A stretch of 64,000 nt of DNA from Planctomycetota bacterium (lineage in GTDB: Bacteria; Planctomycetota; UBA1135; GCA-002686595). A program made the position numbers and the translations under genes. The stretch is taken from positions 372,001 to 436,000 of the forward strand of contig JACKHS010000001.1 of NCBI GenBank assembly GCA_020638875.1. The letters run 5' to 3'. The notes under the pieces were generated by a model. It was not told the DNA's origin. It saw only the letters and a list, made by a program, of their open reading frames with translations, and ran no database searches. Below are positions 37,179 to 46,874 of the stretch, piece after piece; position 1 is the stretch's first letter; every line of letters begins with the position of its first letter.

Positions 37179-38103
37179 CCCGCTGCGCCGGCGCGTACGC
37201 GCCAAGCTGCTCGGTGCGGCGAGCGGCGCGACCGCGCTGCTGCCGCAGTGGCTGGCGCTCGGCGGCCTCGAGAGCGCCGCGTGGCTCTCGCGCTTCTCGA
37301 GCTTCGAGCAGCGCACGCGCGCCAACCTGGACCTCGCGTACGGCGAGACGCTGCCGCCGCGCGCGAAGGCGCGCATCGCCGCGGGCGTGCGCGCGCACAC
37401 GGCGCGCCTCGCGTACGAGTGGCTGCGCCTCGCGCGCGGCGCGTCCGAGGCGGGCTGGCTCGCGGCGCTGGTGGAGGTCGACCCCTCGATCGCGATCCTC
37501 GAGGAGCAGCTCGCCGCCGGCCGCGGCGCGATCGTCGTCACCGCGCACCTCGGCAACTGGGAGGTGCTCGCCGCCACGATCGTGCGGCGCGGCGTGCAGG
37601 GCGCGGTGGTCGGCCTCGAGAAGCGCCGCGACCCGACGGCGCAGTGGTTGGTCGACATGCGCCGCGCGCACGGCGTCGAGACGTTGCCGCAGCACTCGCA
37701 CCCGCGCGCGCTGGTGCGCGTGCTCGAGGAGGGCGGCTGCCTGGGCCTCCTGTGCGACCTCGAGGTGCGCCGCCTGGCGGGCGAGTTCCTGCCCTTCTTC
37801 GACCGGCCCGCGCTGACGATGACGGCCCCGGCGGCGCTGGCGCGCGCGCGGCGGCTGCCCTTGATCCCGGTGCGCTGCGTGTTGCCCCACCCCGACGCCG
37901 CGCACTACGTGTTGAGCGTCGATCCGCCGCTGTGGCGCGACGACGCGCTGCCGCGACGCGAGGCCACGCTCGACCACATGCGGCGCGTCAATGCGGTCTT
38001 CGAGCGCTGGATCCGCGAGGCCCCCGAGCAGTGGGCCTGGCACCAGGCCCGCTGGCGCACGCGCCCGGGCGATCCGCGCCCGACGGCACCCGGCGCGAGT
38101 TGA
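37171..38103 (+). CDS. Lipid A acyltransferase family protein, LpxL/HtrB-like
   Basis: A 310-residue lysophospholipid-acyltransferase-superfamily protein. It has the catalytic H-x4-D/E motif as AHLGNWEVLA (His at about 124), followed by GLEKRRDPTAQWLVDMRRAH and later AALARARRLPLIPVRCV. It ends with the WAWHQARWRTRP segment that resembles the W-x-HxRW tail of LpxL. It adds a secondary fatty acid to lipid A at the inner membrane. GTG at 37171 was chosen because it overlaps the end of the preceding kinase frame and gives a family-like N-terminus; the frame runs further upstream as noise. Confidence 0.85.
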   Translation: MADPLRRRVRAKLLGAASGATALLPQWLALGGLESAAWLSRFSSFEQRTRANLDLAYGETLPPRAKARIAAGVRAHTARLAYEWLRLARGASEAGWLAALVEVDPSIAILEEQLAAGRGAIVVTAHLGNWEVLAATIVRRGVQGAVVGLEKRRDPTAQWLVDMRRAHGVETLPQHSHPRALVRVLEEGGCLGLLCDLEVRRLAGEFLPFFDRPALTMTAPAALARARRLPLIPVRCVLPHPDAAHYVLSVDPPLWRDDALPRREATLDHMRRVNAVFERWIREAPEQWAWHQARWRTRPGDPRPTAPGAS

Positions 38104-38134
38104 CGGCGCGCGCTCCGCGGCGGACACTCCCGCC

Positions 38135-39214
38135 ATGCACGTGGCCGTCCTGCACCCGCGCCTCGACGTCAGCGACGCGAGCGAGCGCCTCCTCGCGAGC
38201 GTGAAGGCCGCGAAGGCCGCCGGATGGCGCGTGAGCGTGCTCACGGCGCGCGGGGCGCTGGCGCGCGCGTTCGAGGCGGCCGGGGCCGAGCTCTACGAGG
38301 CCGAGCTGCCGCTCGAGCCGTGGCTGGGCTGGTTCGCGGAGCGGCGCACGACCGTGCTGCTCGGCGAGCTCGAGCCCGACCTGCTGCACGCGACCGAGGG
38401 CCTGCTCGCGCCGCTCGCCGGGCGCCTGGCGGAGCGGCTCGAGCTCCCCTACCTCGTCGAGGTGATGCAGCCGAACGCCGCGCTGCGGCTGGCGCCGACG
38501 CGCTGGATGCGCGCGCTCGTGGTGCCCTGCGAGACCTTCGTCGAAGGCGTGGTGAACCGCGGCGGCGCGCACCGCGCGCTGGTCGAGGTGCAGCCGCACC
38601 GCCCCTGCCTCGACCGCCCGTGGACGCCGCGTCCGCTGGGCGAGGTCGCGCGCCCGGTCGTCGCGACGCTCGGCACGCTCGACGACCTGCACGGCACCGA
38701 GGTGTTCCTCGAGGCCGCGCGGCGCCTCAAGGCGAAGGGCCGCAAGCTGAGCTACCTCGTGCTCGGCGAGGGGCCCAACGAGGGCCGCCTGCGCCAGCGC
38801 GTGCGCGAGCACGACCTCGGCGAAGAGGTCACGGTCGCCGCGCCGGCGCTGCCCGACTTCGGCCGCGCGCTCTCCCAGATCGACGTGCACGTCTCGTGCG
38901 TGTCGGCCGGCAGCCCGGGCTGGTGCGCGGTGCAGGCGCTGGGCCTGGGCGTGCCGTCGGTGCTCTCGGCGGTGAGCTGCACCTTCGCGCTGGTCGAGGA
39001 CCGCAAGAGCGGCCTGCTCGTCGAGCGCAACCGCCCCGACAAGCTGGTCGAGCAGCTCGAGGTGCTGCTCGACAATCCGCAGGCCGCGCGGCGCATGGGC
39101 GACGTCGCGCGCCAGTCGATGCGCCAGCGCGAGCTCGCGCGGCCGCACGGGCGCGCGCAGGTCGAGCTCTACGAGCGCGCCGCCCGGACGGCGCCGCTGG
39201 CGGCGACGAGCTGA
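38135..39214 (+). CDS. GT4-family glycosyltransferase
   Basis: A 359-residue GT-B fold enzyme. The N-terminal domain starts VAVLHPRLDVSDASERLLAS. The C-terminal domain contains PVVATLGTLDDLHGTEVFLE (about 180-199), LVLGEGPNEGRLRQRV and the donor-binding region SAGSPGWCAVQALGLGVPSVL (about 261-281). Probably builds part of an LPS core or other glycan, given the acyltransferase and kinase genes just before it. Donor and acceptor are unknown. Confidence 0.85.
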   Translation: MHVAVLHPRLDVSDASERLLASVKAAKAAGWRVSVLTARGALARAFEAAGAELYEAELPLEPWLGWFAERRTTVLLGELEPDLLHATEGLLAPLAGRLAERLELPYLVEVMQPNAALRLAPTRWMRALVVPCETFVEGVVNRGGAHRALVEVQPHRPCLDRPWTPRPLGEVARPVVATLGTLDDLHGTEVFLEAARRLKAKGRKLSYLVLGEGPNEGRLRQRVREHDLGEEVTVAAPALPDFGRALSQIDVHVSCVSAGSPGWCAVQALGLGVPSVLSAVSCTFALVEDRKSGLLVERNRPDKLVEQLEVLLDNPQAARRMGDVARQSMRQRELARPHGRAQVELYERAARTAPLAATS

Positions 39215-39251
39215 GCCGGCGCGGGGCCGCGCGCCGCGGCCCACGCGGGGC

Positions 39252-40630
39252 TCAGAGCAGCCCCGAGCGCTGCGCGGCCTCCTTCAGCGCGGGGACCTTG
39301 AGCATGTCCTCGAACTGCCACGGCCGGTCGCGCTTGTAGCCCTCCATGAAGCGGTCGGTGAGCGGGCGGCCCTGCTTGTCCACCATCTTGACGAGCGCGT
39401 CGGCCGCGCGGTCGCGCATCTCGTCGTCGCCGATCTTCGTCGCGACCTGCACGAGCCACTCGAAGGCCTGGCCGTACTCCTCGCGCTCCCAGTGCCAGCG
39501 CGCCTGCTGCATGCGGTCCTCGAAGTACTCGGTCCGCTCGGCCTCCTGCGTGTCGAGCATGGCGAGCGCGGCGTCGCGATCGGCCCCGTCGGCGCGCTTC
39601 ACGACGTCGTTCAGCAGGCGGAACACCTCGGTGTAGTCGCGCGGCTTGCCGCCGGTGAGCATCTTCACCTCCCACGCGACGTCCTCGACGGTCGCGGGCT
39701 CGGAGAGGTCCGCGAGCTCCGACCAACGGTCGCGGAAGCGCGTCACCCACTCCATGTCCGGGTGACCGGGGAACTCGTGGCGAAAGTCGTCGCAGCGCTT
39801 CACGAACAGGCGCGCCTTGGCGCGCGAGACGTCGTTGCCGCGCAGGTACTTCTCCTCGTAGCGCTTGAGCTGCGTGTCGAGGATCTTCGTGGCCTGCACG
39901 TAGCGCGCCTCGATCTCCTGCGACTTGTCGCCCGCTTCGACGCGCGCGCGCAGCTCTTCGACCTTGGTCTTCAGCTCCGGCGTCGCGACGTCGAGGTCGA
40001 TGCGGCCGAGCTCGGTCATCGCGCGGTTCACCTCGCCCTCGTTGAAGGCGATCACCGCCTGGTTGTAGCGCTCCTGCGGGTCGTAGGAGATCTCGCCCGT
40101 CTCGGCCATCCACTGGCGCACGACGAAGAAGCCGATCAGCGCCACGGCGCCGACGATGCACAGGACGGCCCAGGTCGGCATGCCGCGCTGCACCGTGCGG
40201 CGCTGCGACTGCACGCGCGAGCGGCTCTCGCCCGTGGGCGCCGGCGCGGCGGCCGGGCCGCGGCGCGCGGGGGCCGGCGCGGCGGGCTTCGCCGCGGGCG
40301 CGCGACAGGCTTAGGTGCGGCCGCGGCCGCGGCGAACGGCGCGTCGTCGGCCTGCAGCGTGATCGTCGCCGAGCCGAGCGTGAAGCTCCCGCCCAGCGTG
40401 AGCGTCGTCGCCTGCGTCACGGGCTTGCCGGCGATCTTCGGCGGCGTCACGCCCGGCCGCGGCACGAGCGTCGCGCGGTCGCCGGCGAGCTCGAGCTCCG
40501 CGTGGACCTCGGCCACGTCGGGCGAGCTCAGCGTGAGCGTGCAGCCCTGCCCGCTGCCGAGGGTCAGCTTGCCGTCGCGGAGCTTGAAGGCGCGCCGCTC
40601 GCCGTTCTCGTCGAGGATCAGTCTTGCCAT
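39252..40630 (-). CDS. FHA-domain membrane protein with C-terminal helical region, one frameshift
   Basis: ATG at 40628-40630. Residues 1 to about 95 form an FHA domain (LTLGSGQGCTLTLSSPDVAEVHAELEL region), which binds phosphothreonine peptides. An Ala/Pro/Arg linker follows, with one frame change near 40300-40315 in GCGCGCCCGCGG. The frame ending at 39252 continues with a transmembrane helix (WAVLCIVGAVALIGFFVV) and about 270 helical, charged residues resembling TPR units (YNQAVIAFNEGEVNRAMTEL). If the frameshift is an error, the product is about 459 residues. Its start overlaps the CAP-domain gene end by 13 bp. Confidence 0.72.
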
Positions 40631-43125
40631 GAGTCGAGCTCGGCCTCGAAGCCGCGTCCCGTGCCGAAGTTCTGGGTCCAGTAGCTGCCGGTCATGGCCG
40701 AGGCCATCTCGCGGTGTCCCGGCATGAGCAGGTTGCGGTGGTGACCGCTGGAGTGACACCAGCCGTCGTGAGCGCCTTCGGGCGAGCCGCTGCCCATGTG
40801 ACAGTTCTCGCTGACGCCGTTCTCGTAGCCGGCGAGGCGCATGCGGTCGAAGGGCGAGCGCCGCTTGGGGTCGCCCTGCTCGAAGTGGCCGAAGTCGCCC
40901 GTGTCGGCCATGTAGTCGGAGTGCATGCCGGCCGCGACCTGGATCTTGGGGTTCCAGGCGAGCGCGCGGCGGCCGAACATCAGGCGGTAGTCGTTGGTGA
41001 TCTGCACCTGGCGCTGCTCGACGTTGTCGGGGCGCTCGTCGTCGCCGAGCGACTTCGCGTCGGCCCAGGTGCGCGCGTTCCAGGCGCGCACCGCGCGGTC
41101 GTAGGCGAGACGCTCGCGCTCGGCCTCGTCGACGGCGAACTCGTGCAGCGACACGGCGTCGAGCTCGGTCGGCACGGCGCCGATCCACGCCGGCAGCTCC
41201 GCCGGGTGCTCGAGCGCGAGCCCCAGCGCGCCGGCCTCGCGCTCGGCCCACTCGAGGTCGGCGAGGCTCTCGCGGAACGACCCGGTCAGCTTCACGGGCT
41301 TGGCGGCGTCCCACACCTCGCGCACGGCGGCGACGAGCTCGTCCACGCGCTGTTGCACGGGCCAGTAGAGCCGCGCCTTCTCCGGCGGGCACTCCGGCGG
41401 GCGGTACGGGTAGAAGTACTTCTCCTCGTCGAAGATGAGCTGCAGCGCGACCTCGCGGCGGTGGTCGAGCTCCGCGCGATCCTGCGCCACGCGCTTGAGC
41501 GCGGCGAGCGTCGTGCCCTTCTTCAGCTCGGCGACGGCCTTGTCGAAGCGCGCGGCGAGCAGCTCGCTGCGCGCGCTGAGCGAGGCCGGCCCGAGGTCCT
41601 CGAGCTCGCCCCACACCGCGTCGCGGTCGGCCGCCGCGTGCGCCTTGCCGAAGCGCTTGGTGAGCAGCACGAGCGCCTCGGCCTGCGCGGCGTCGAGCAC
41701 GTCCTGGCGGCTGATCCACGCGCCGCGCTGCCAGACGTAGCCGCCGTCGGGCACAGGCTCGCCGCGCTGCGCGGCGACGACCTCCCACGCGGCCCGCTCC
41801 TCGACGACGCCGTCCTTGACGAACTGCGCGAGCGTGGCGAGGGCGCCGTTCGCGCCGGCGACGTCGCCGCGCAGCAGGCGCTCGTCGAGCAGCCCGAGCT
41901 GCGCCTCCTGCGAGAGCGCGGCGCGCGCGGCCGCGCCGAGCAGCTTGCGCAGCGGCAGCGCGTCCCAGCTCGAGGGCCCGTCGGTCGTGCGCAGGAGCGT
42001 CGCGTCGCCGCCCAGCAGCCCGAGCTCGCCCTCGAACGCCTCGGGCGCGGCGGCCAGCGCGGCGAGGATCTCGGTGCGCAGGCGCAGGCGGCGCTCGGCG
42101 GCGCGCGCGCGCGCGATCCAGCGGTCGCGCTCGGCGCCCGGCGTCACCGCCAGCGCGGCCTCGTAGTAGGCGTCGAGCGCGGCCGCGAGGTCGCCGCCCG
42201 CCTCCAGCGCGGCGCCGCGCGCGCCGGGCCCGACGGGCAGGCGCTCGGCCGTCCCGCTCGCGGGCTCGCTCGCGCCGGTCGTCGCGGCCGGCGTCGCCAC
42301 GCGCGGCGCGCGGCGCGGCGTGCGCGCGCGCTCGACCGCCGCGAGCACCTCGAGGCGGCCGTCGTACTCGTCGAGCGCCGTGCGCAACGTCACGCCGCCC
42401 GCGCCGGGCGGGAAGCGATCGAGCGCGGCGCGCAGCAGCGCGGCGGCGTCGCTCAGCCGGCCGTCGCGGTCCGCGTCCTCGGCGGCGCGGCGCAGCTCGA
42501 CGGCCTCGGCCAGCGCGCCGTCGGCGACCTCGCGCTTCAACGCGCGGAAGCTGTCGGCCTCGCCGCCGGCCACCGCCAGCGTCATCTCGACCTCGCTCAG
42601 CGCCTGGCGCCACTCGCGCCGCTCGAGCAGCGTGCGCACGGCCGTCCGCGCCGCGGCGAGGTCCCCGCCGCCGAGGCCGCGCTCGACGGGCTCGCCGTCG
42701 TCCGTGCGTTCGGGCACGCGGTCGCCGAAGGGCGTCACCGCGGTGTGCTTCTGCTTCGAGCGTTGCGCGGCCGCGCGGTCCGCCGCGCTCGAGATCGCGA
42801 CCTCGATGCGCTCGCGCGTGATGCCGTCCGCGGCCTGGGCCAGCAGCCGCTCGAGCTCGGGCTTCGCGTGCTCCGGGTCGACCTCGGCCAGCTCGGCCAG
42901 GCGCGTCTCCAGCGCCGCGCGCTGCGCGCGGATCGTCGCGATGTGCGCGCGCAGGTCGTCGGCGGCCACGCCGCTCGCGTCCGCGATCAGGCGCTCGGCC
43001 GTGTCGAGGTTGCCGAGCTCGACCTGCCGGCGGGCGTCGCCGAGGCCGCCGTCGCCGCAGGCCAGGCAGAGGAGCAACCCCAGGACGCCGAGGCGCCGGG
43101 AGCGGGAGCGCAGGGTGGAGAGCAT
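40618..43125 (-). CDS. Large exported lipoprotein-like protein with C-terminal CAP (SCP/PR-1) domain
   Basis: An 835-residue protein. The N-terminal signal LGVLGLLLCLAC suggests a lipoprotein (Cys at about 23). Roughly 500 residues of helical, TPR-like sequence follow. The last ~150 residues form a CAP domain with GMHSDYMADTGDFGHFEQGD, SENCHMGSG and GWCHSSGHHRNLLMPGHREM, which include the conserved His and Glu of the CAP cavity. CAP proteins act outside the cytoplasm; bacterial roles are mostly unknown. It overlaps the FHA gene and follows the sigma-54 AAA+ gene by 74 bp. Confidence 0.83.
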   Translation of the reverse strand: MLSTLRSRSRRLGVLGLLLCLACGDGGLGDARRQVELGNLDTAERLIADASGVAADDLRAHIATIRAQRAALETRLAELAEVDPEHAKPELERLLAQAADGITRERIEVAISSAADRAAAQRSKQKHTAVTPFGDRVPERTDDGEPVERGLGGGDLAAARTAVRTLLERREWRQALSEVEMTLAVAGGEADSFRALKREVADGALAEAVELRRAAEDADRDGRLSDAAALLRAALDRFPPGAGGVTLRTALDEYDGRLEVLAAVERARTPRRAPRVATPAATTGASEPASGTAERLPVGPGARGAALEAGGDLAAALDAYYEAALAVTPGAERDRWIARARAAERRLRLRTEILAALAAAPEAFEGELGLLGGDATLLRTTDGPSSWDALPLRKLLGAAARAALSQEAQLGLLDERLLRGDVAGANGALATLAQFVKDGVVEERAAWEVVAAQRGEPVPDGGYVWQRGAWISRQDVLDAAQAEALVLLTKRFGKAHAAADRDAVWGELEDLGPASLSARSELLAARFDKAVAELKKGTTLAALKRVAQDRAELDHRREVALQLIFDEEKYFYPYRPPECPPEKARLYWPVQQRVDELVAAVREVWDAAKPVKLTGSFRESLADLEWAEREAGALGLALEHPAELPAWIGAVPTELDAVSLHEFAVDEAERERLAYDRAVRAWNARTWADAKSLGDDERPDNVEQRQVQITNDYRLMFGRRALAWNPKIQVAAGMHSDYMADTGDFGHFEQGDPKRRSPFDRMRLAGYENGVSENCHMGSGSPEGAHDGWCHSSGHHRNLLMPGHREMASAMTGSYWTQNFGTGRGFEAELDSWQD

Positions 43126-43199
43126 GAGCGGGGAGCTGGAGCCGGGGGGGACCGGGGCGCCCAGGGTAGCCGATCCGGCCGCGGAGGGCGCCGCCCGGG

Positions 43200-44096
43200 C
43201 TATACCCCCTTGCGCACGTTCGGCGACAGTTCCTCCGGGCCGATCACGTCGTCGGCGAAGACGGCCGCGCGGCGCAGCTCGTTCTCGAGCTCGCGCACGT
43301 TCCCCGGCCAGGTCCAGCCCTCGAGCAGGGCCAGCGCGGCGGGGTCGAGCTCGAGCGGGCGGCCGAGCTCGTCCGCGATGCGGCCGAGGAAGAAGCGCGC
43401 GAGGTGCGCCACGTCGCCGGGTCGCTCGCGCAGCGGCGGGAGCTCGATCGTGATGACGTTGAGGCGGTAGTAGAGGTCCTCGCGGAACTGGCCGCGGCCG
43501 CACATGGCGACGAGGTCCTTGTTCGTCGCCGCGACGAGGCGCACGTCGACCTTGCGGACCTGGTTCGAGCCGACCGGGCGCACCTCGCCGTCCTGCAGCA
43601 CGCGCAGCAGCTTGGCCTGCATCTCGAGCGGCATGTCGCCGATCTCGTCGAGGAAGACCGTGCCGCCGTCGGCGCTGACGAAGGTGCCCTTGCGGTCGGC
43701 GATCGCGCCGGTGAAGGAGCCCTTCACGTGGCCGAAGAGTTCGCTCTCGAGCAGGTTGGCCGGCACGGCGGCGCAGTTCTCGGCGAGGAAGGGCTTGCCC
43801 TTGCGCGGCGAGTGATCGTGCAGCGCGCGCGCGACGAGCTCCTTGCCGGTGCCGGTCTCGCCGTGCACGAGCACGGCCACCTGCGCCGGCGCGGCCTTCG
43901 CGATCAGGTCGTACACCGCGTGCATGCGCGGCGAGTCGCCCACGAGGCCGAAGCGGCGCGGGACCTCGCCCGCGGCCGGCGCGGGCGCGGCGACGCGCGC
44001 GAGCGCGCGCCACTCGGCGGCCAGCGCCTCGTACTCGCCGGCGGCGCGAGCCTCGTCGACGAGGGCGCGCAGGCGCGCCAGCCGCTCGTCGCTCAC
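43200..44096 (-). CDS. Sigma-54-interacting AAA+ protein lacking a DNA-binding domain
   Basis: A 298-residue protein. Residues 1-45 form a short helical N-terminus and are not a receiver domain. The AAA+ core has Walker A GETGTGKE (79-86), the sigma-54 contact loop GSFTGA (126-131, GAFTGA in most relatives), Walker B TVFLDE (146-151) and FREDLYYRLNVITIELPPLRER. The protein stops at EELSPNVRKGV directly after the AAA+ lid, with no Fis-type helix-turn-helix. GTG start 44094-44096 overlaps the helicase stop. It may activate sigma-54 from solution or need a partner. Confidence 0.87.
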   Translation of the reverse strand: MSDERLARLRALVDEARAAGEYEALAAEWRALARVAAPAPAAGEVPRRFGLVGDSPRMHAVYDLIAKAAPAQVAVLVHGETGTGKELVARALHDHSPRKGKPFLAENCAAVPANLLESELFGHVKGSFTGAIADRKGTFVSADGGTVFLDEIGDMPLEMQAKLLRVLQDGEVRPVGSNQVRKVDVRLVAATNKDLVAMCGRGQFREDLYYRLNVITIELPPLRERPGDVAHLARFFLGRIADELGRPLELDPAALALLEGWTWPGNVRELENELRRAAVFADDVIGPEELSPNVRKGV

Positions 44097-46309
44097 GAGA
44101 GCACCTCGAGCTTGGCGTACTGCAGCAGCAGCTGCTTGTCGCCGTAGCGCGGGAAGCTGACCGTCGCGCGCGCGTTGACGCCCGAGCCGAGCAGCCGCAC
44201 CACGGTGCCCATGCCGAAGTGGTCGTGGCGCACGCGCGAGCCGACGGTCAACGCGCCGTAGCCGGCGCTGGGCGCCTCGAAGACGCCGAGCACGTCGGCC
44301 TCGTCGGCCTCGGGCTCGAAGCCGTCGAGCAGCTCGTTCGGGATCTCCTCGAGGAAGCGCGAGGGCAGGCGCGCGGACGTCTGCCCGAAGTGCATGCGGT
44401 AGGCGGCGTAGCTCAGGAACAGGCGCTCCTTCGCGCGCGTCATGCCGACGTAGAAGAGCCGGCGCTCCTCCTCGAGGCCCGACTCGTCGGCCGACTCCGA
44501 GACCGCGCGGAAGTGCGGCAGCAGCTCCTCCTCGAGGCCGGTGACGAACACCGCGGGGAACTCGAGGCCCTTGGCGGCGTGCAACGTCATCAGCCGCACC
44601 TTGTCGACCTCCTCCTCCATGCCGTCCACCTCGCTGACGAGCGAGACGTCCTCGAGGAAGCCGCGCAGCTTGCCGTCGGGGTACAGGCGGTCGTACTCGG
44701 CGGCGTAGGCGCGCAGTTCCTCGACGTTCGCCTGGCGCTCCTCGGCGTTGCCGTCGTCCAGCTCGGCCATCCACGCGTCGTACTCCATCTCCTGCACCAG
44801 CAGGTCGAGGGCCGGCGCGGCCGGCAGCTCGCGCGCGGGCTCGAGGCGCGCCAGCAGGTCGGCGAAGGCGACCAAGCCCTTCTTGGCCGGGCCACGCACG
44901 TTCAGGAGCGCTTCGCTCGAGCCCGCGGCGGCGAGCAGCGACGTGCGGCGGTCGGCGGCCCAGCTCGCCAGCGTCTCGAGGCCCTTCTCCCCCACCCCGC
45001 GGCGCGGCACGTTCACCACGCGCCGGAAGGCGACGTCGTCGGCGGGGTTGACGAGCAGCTTGAGGTGACTCAGCAGGTCGCGCACCTCGCGCCGCGCGTA
45101 GAACTCGACGCCGCCCACGACCGTGTACGGCACCTTCGCGAAGCGCAGCTGCGTCTCGAGCGCGCGCTGCATGAAGTTCGCGCGGTAGAAGATCGCCACG
45201 TCGGAGAGCCGCGTGCCGGCGGCGCGCAGCCCCTGGATCTGCATGGCGACCTCGCGCCCCTCGTCGTTCTCGTCGCCGCACTCGAGCAGCGTCACCTTGT
45301 GGCCCTGCTCGCCCTCGCAGTAGAGCGCCTTCGACTTGCGCTGCGTGTTGTGGCGGATGACGGCGTCGGCGGCGGCCAGGATGGTCTTGGTCGAGCGGTA
45401 GTTCTGCTCGAGCTTGACGACCTTCGGCGCGCCGAAGTCGGCCTCGAAGTCGAGGATGTTGCGGATGTCGGCGCCGCGCCAGGCGTAGATCGACTGGTCG
45501 GGGTCGCCGCACACCGCCAGGTTGCCGTGGTAGCTCGAGAGGTGCTTGGTGATGCGGTACTGGACGCGGTTCGTGTCCTGGTACTCGTCGACCATCACGT
45601 AGCGGAAGCGGCTCGACCACGCGTCGCGCAGGCCCGGCCGCGCGTCGAACAGCTCGAGCACCTTGAGCAGCAGGTCGTCGAAGTCGAGCGCGTTCGCCTC
45701 GCGCAGCGCCGCCTGGTACTTGGCGAAGGTGCGCGCGAGCACCTCGTCGTCGAGCCCGCCCTCGTCGCGCGGCGCGCTGTCGGGGTGCTCGTTCTTCCAG
45801 TTGCTGATCCAGCTCCCCACGACCGCCGGCCGGTACTGCGTGGCGTCGTAGCCCAGGTCGCGGATCAGGCGCTTGAGCAGCGTGTTGCGGTCCGACGTGT
45901 CGTAGATCGAGAAGTCGCGCGTCCAGTCGCCCAGGGCCTCGATCTCGCGCCGCAGGAAGCGCGCGCCGAAGGCGTGGAAGGTGCTGATCCACAGCCCGCG
46001 CGTCCCCGGCAGGATGCGCTCGACGCGCTCGCGCATCTCGCGCGCCGCCTTGTTCGTGAACGTGATGGCGAGCACCTCCTCGGGCCGCACGCCGCGCTCG
46101 GTCAGCAGCCACGCCAGGCGGTGCGTGACGACGCGCGTCTTGCCCGAGCCCGGCCCGGCCAGGATCAGGAGCGGCCCGTCCGCGTGCCGCACGGCCTCGC
46201 TCTGCGCCTCGTTGAGGCCCGCGAGCAGGTCCGGGCGCGCGCTCGACCCGCCCGCGGCGTCCTGCGCCGCGGACTCCGCGAGCCCCGCGAGATCCATCCA
46301 GTTCACCAT
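44093..46309 (-). CDS. UvrD/PcrA-type superfamily 1A DNA helicase
   Basis: A 738-residue 3'-5' DNA helicase for repair and replication restart. SF1 motifs appear in order: Walker A AGPGSGKTRVVTH (about 50-62), Ia ITFTNKAAREMRER, II MVDEYQDTNRVQY, III AVCGDPDQSIYAWRGADIRN, IV NYRSTKTIL, V VRLMTLHAAKGLEFPAVFV, VI RRLFYVGMTRAKERLFLS. The C-terminal tail has VRHDHFGMGTVV and LLQYAKLEVL, resembling the PcrA/UvrD tail. ATG 46307-46309 precedes a family-like N-terminus (LLAGLNEAQSEAVRH). Confidence 0.94.
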   Translation of the reverse strand: MVNWMDLAGLAESAAQDAAGGSSARPDLLAGLNEAQSEAVRHADGPLLILAGPGSGKTRVVTHRLAWLLTERGVRPEEVLAITFTNKAAREMRERVERILPGTRGLWISTFHAFGARFLRREIEALGDWTRDFSIYDTSDRNTLLKRLIRDLGYDATQYRPAVVGSWISNWKNEHPDSAPRDEGGLDDEVLARTFAKYQAALREANALDFDDLLLKVLELFDARPGLRDAWSSRFRYVMVDEYQDTNRVQYRITKHLSSYHGNLAVCGDPDQSIYAWRGADIRNILDFEADFGAPKVVKLEQNYRSTKTILAAADAVIRHNTQRKSKALYCEGEQGHKVTLLECGDENDEGREVAMQIQGLRAAGTRLSDVAIFYRANFMQRALETQLRFAKVPYTVVGGVEFYARREVRDLLSHLKLLVNPADDVAFRRVVNVPRRGVGEKGLETLASWAADRRTSLLAAAGSSEALLNVRGPAKKGLVAFADLLARLEPARELPAAPALDLLVQEMEYDAWMAELDDGNAEERQANVEELRAYAAEYDRLYPDGKLRGFLEDVSLVSEVDGMEEEVDKVRLMTLHAAKGLEFPAVFVTGLEEELLPHFRAVSESADESGLEEERRLFYVGMTRAKERLFLSYAAYRMHFGQTSARLPSRFLEEIPNELLDGFEPEADEADVLGVFEAPSAGYGALTVGSRVRHDHFGMGTVVRLLGSGVNARATVSFPRYGDKQLLLQYAKLEVLS

Positions 46310-46390
46310 GGGCGCGAGTCTACCCCGGGGCCGCGCGCGGTCCACCGGCGCCCGCGCGGAGTCCGCCCGACGAGCTGCTACAGTGCCCGC

Positions 46391-46702
46391 ATGCACGCCG
46401 CCGTGGCCGACGCCGAGACCGCCGAGGAGACCTCCGAGGAGACCCGGACGCGACACACGCCGATGTGGAAGGTGCTCTTCCACAACGACGACGTGACCCC
46501 GATGGACTTCGTCACGGCGGTGCTCGTGCGCTGGTTCGGGCACGACCTGCAGGCGGCGCAGCGCATCATGCTGACGGTGCACCACACGGGCATCGGGCTG
46601 GCCGGCGTGTACCCGCTCGAGCTGGCCGAGCTGAAGCGCGATCAGGTGGTCTCGGCCGCGCGCCCGCACTACCCGCTGCGCGTGACGCTCGAGCCGGCGT
46701 AG
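46391..46702 (+). CDS. clpS: ClpS, N-degron adaptor of the ClpAP protease
   Basis: A 103-residue protein. It delivers proteins with destabilising N-terminal residues to ClpA(P). Motifs: WKVLFHNDDVTPMDFV (about 26-41, containing the Asn-Asp-Asp pocket residues) and MLTVHHTGIGLAGVYPLELAELK (about 60-82, His and Gly-rich ClpA-contact region). It starts 81 bp from the divergent helicase gene. No clpA is in the window. Confidence 0.93.
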   Translation: MHAAVADAETAEETSEETRTRHTPMWKVLFHNDDVTPMDFVTAVLVRWFGHDLQAAQRIMLTVHHTGIGLAGVYPLELAELKRDQVVSAARPHYPLRVTLEPA

Positions 46703-46874
46703 CCGCCCCGCGGGTCCGCTGAGGGGGCGGCGTCGGGCCGCCCGGAGGGAACTCGCGGCCCCGCCTGGCTCGTCCCTCGGGACCGGGTTTGTCTGTCAAG
46801 ACGCGGCACGCGCCCGCCCGATACGGGGTGCACGAGTGTGTCGCGCGGACGCCCCAGTGCCCCCCGCGCCCCCC

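Noticed and set aside
43404..44147. Plus-strand open frame opposite the sigma-54 AAA+ gene
   Set aside because: Antisense shadow rich in Val, Arg, Ala and His without motifs; the minus strand has Walker A, GSFTGA and Walker B.
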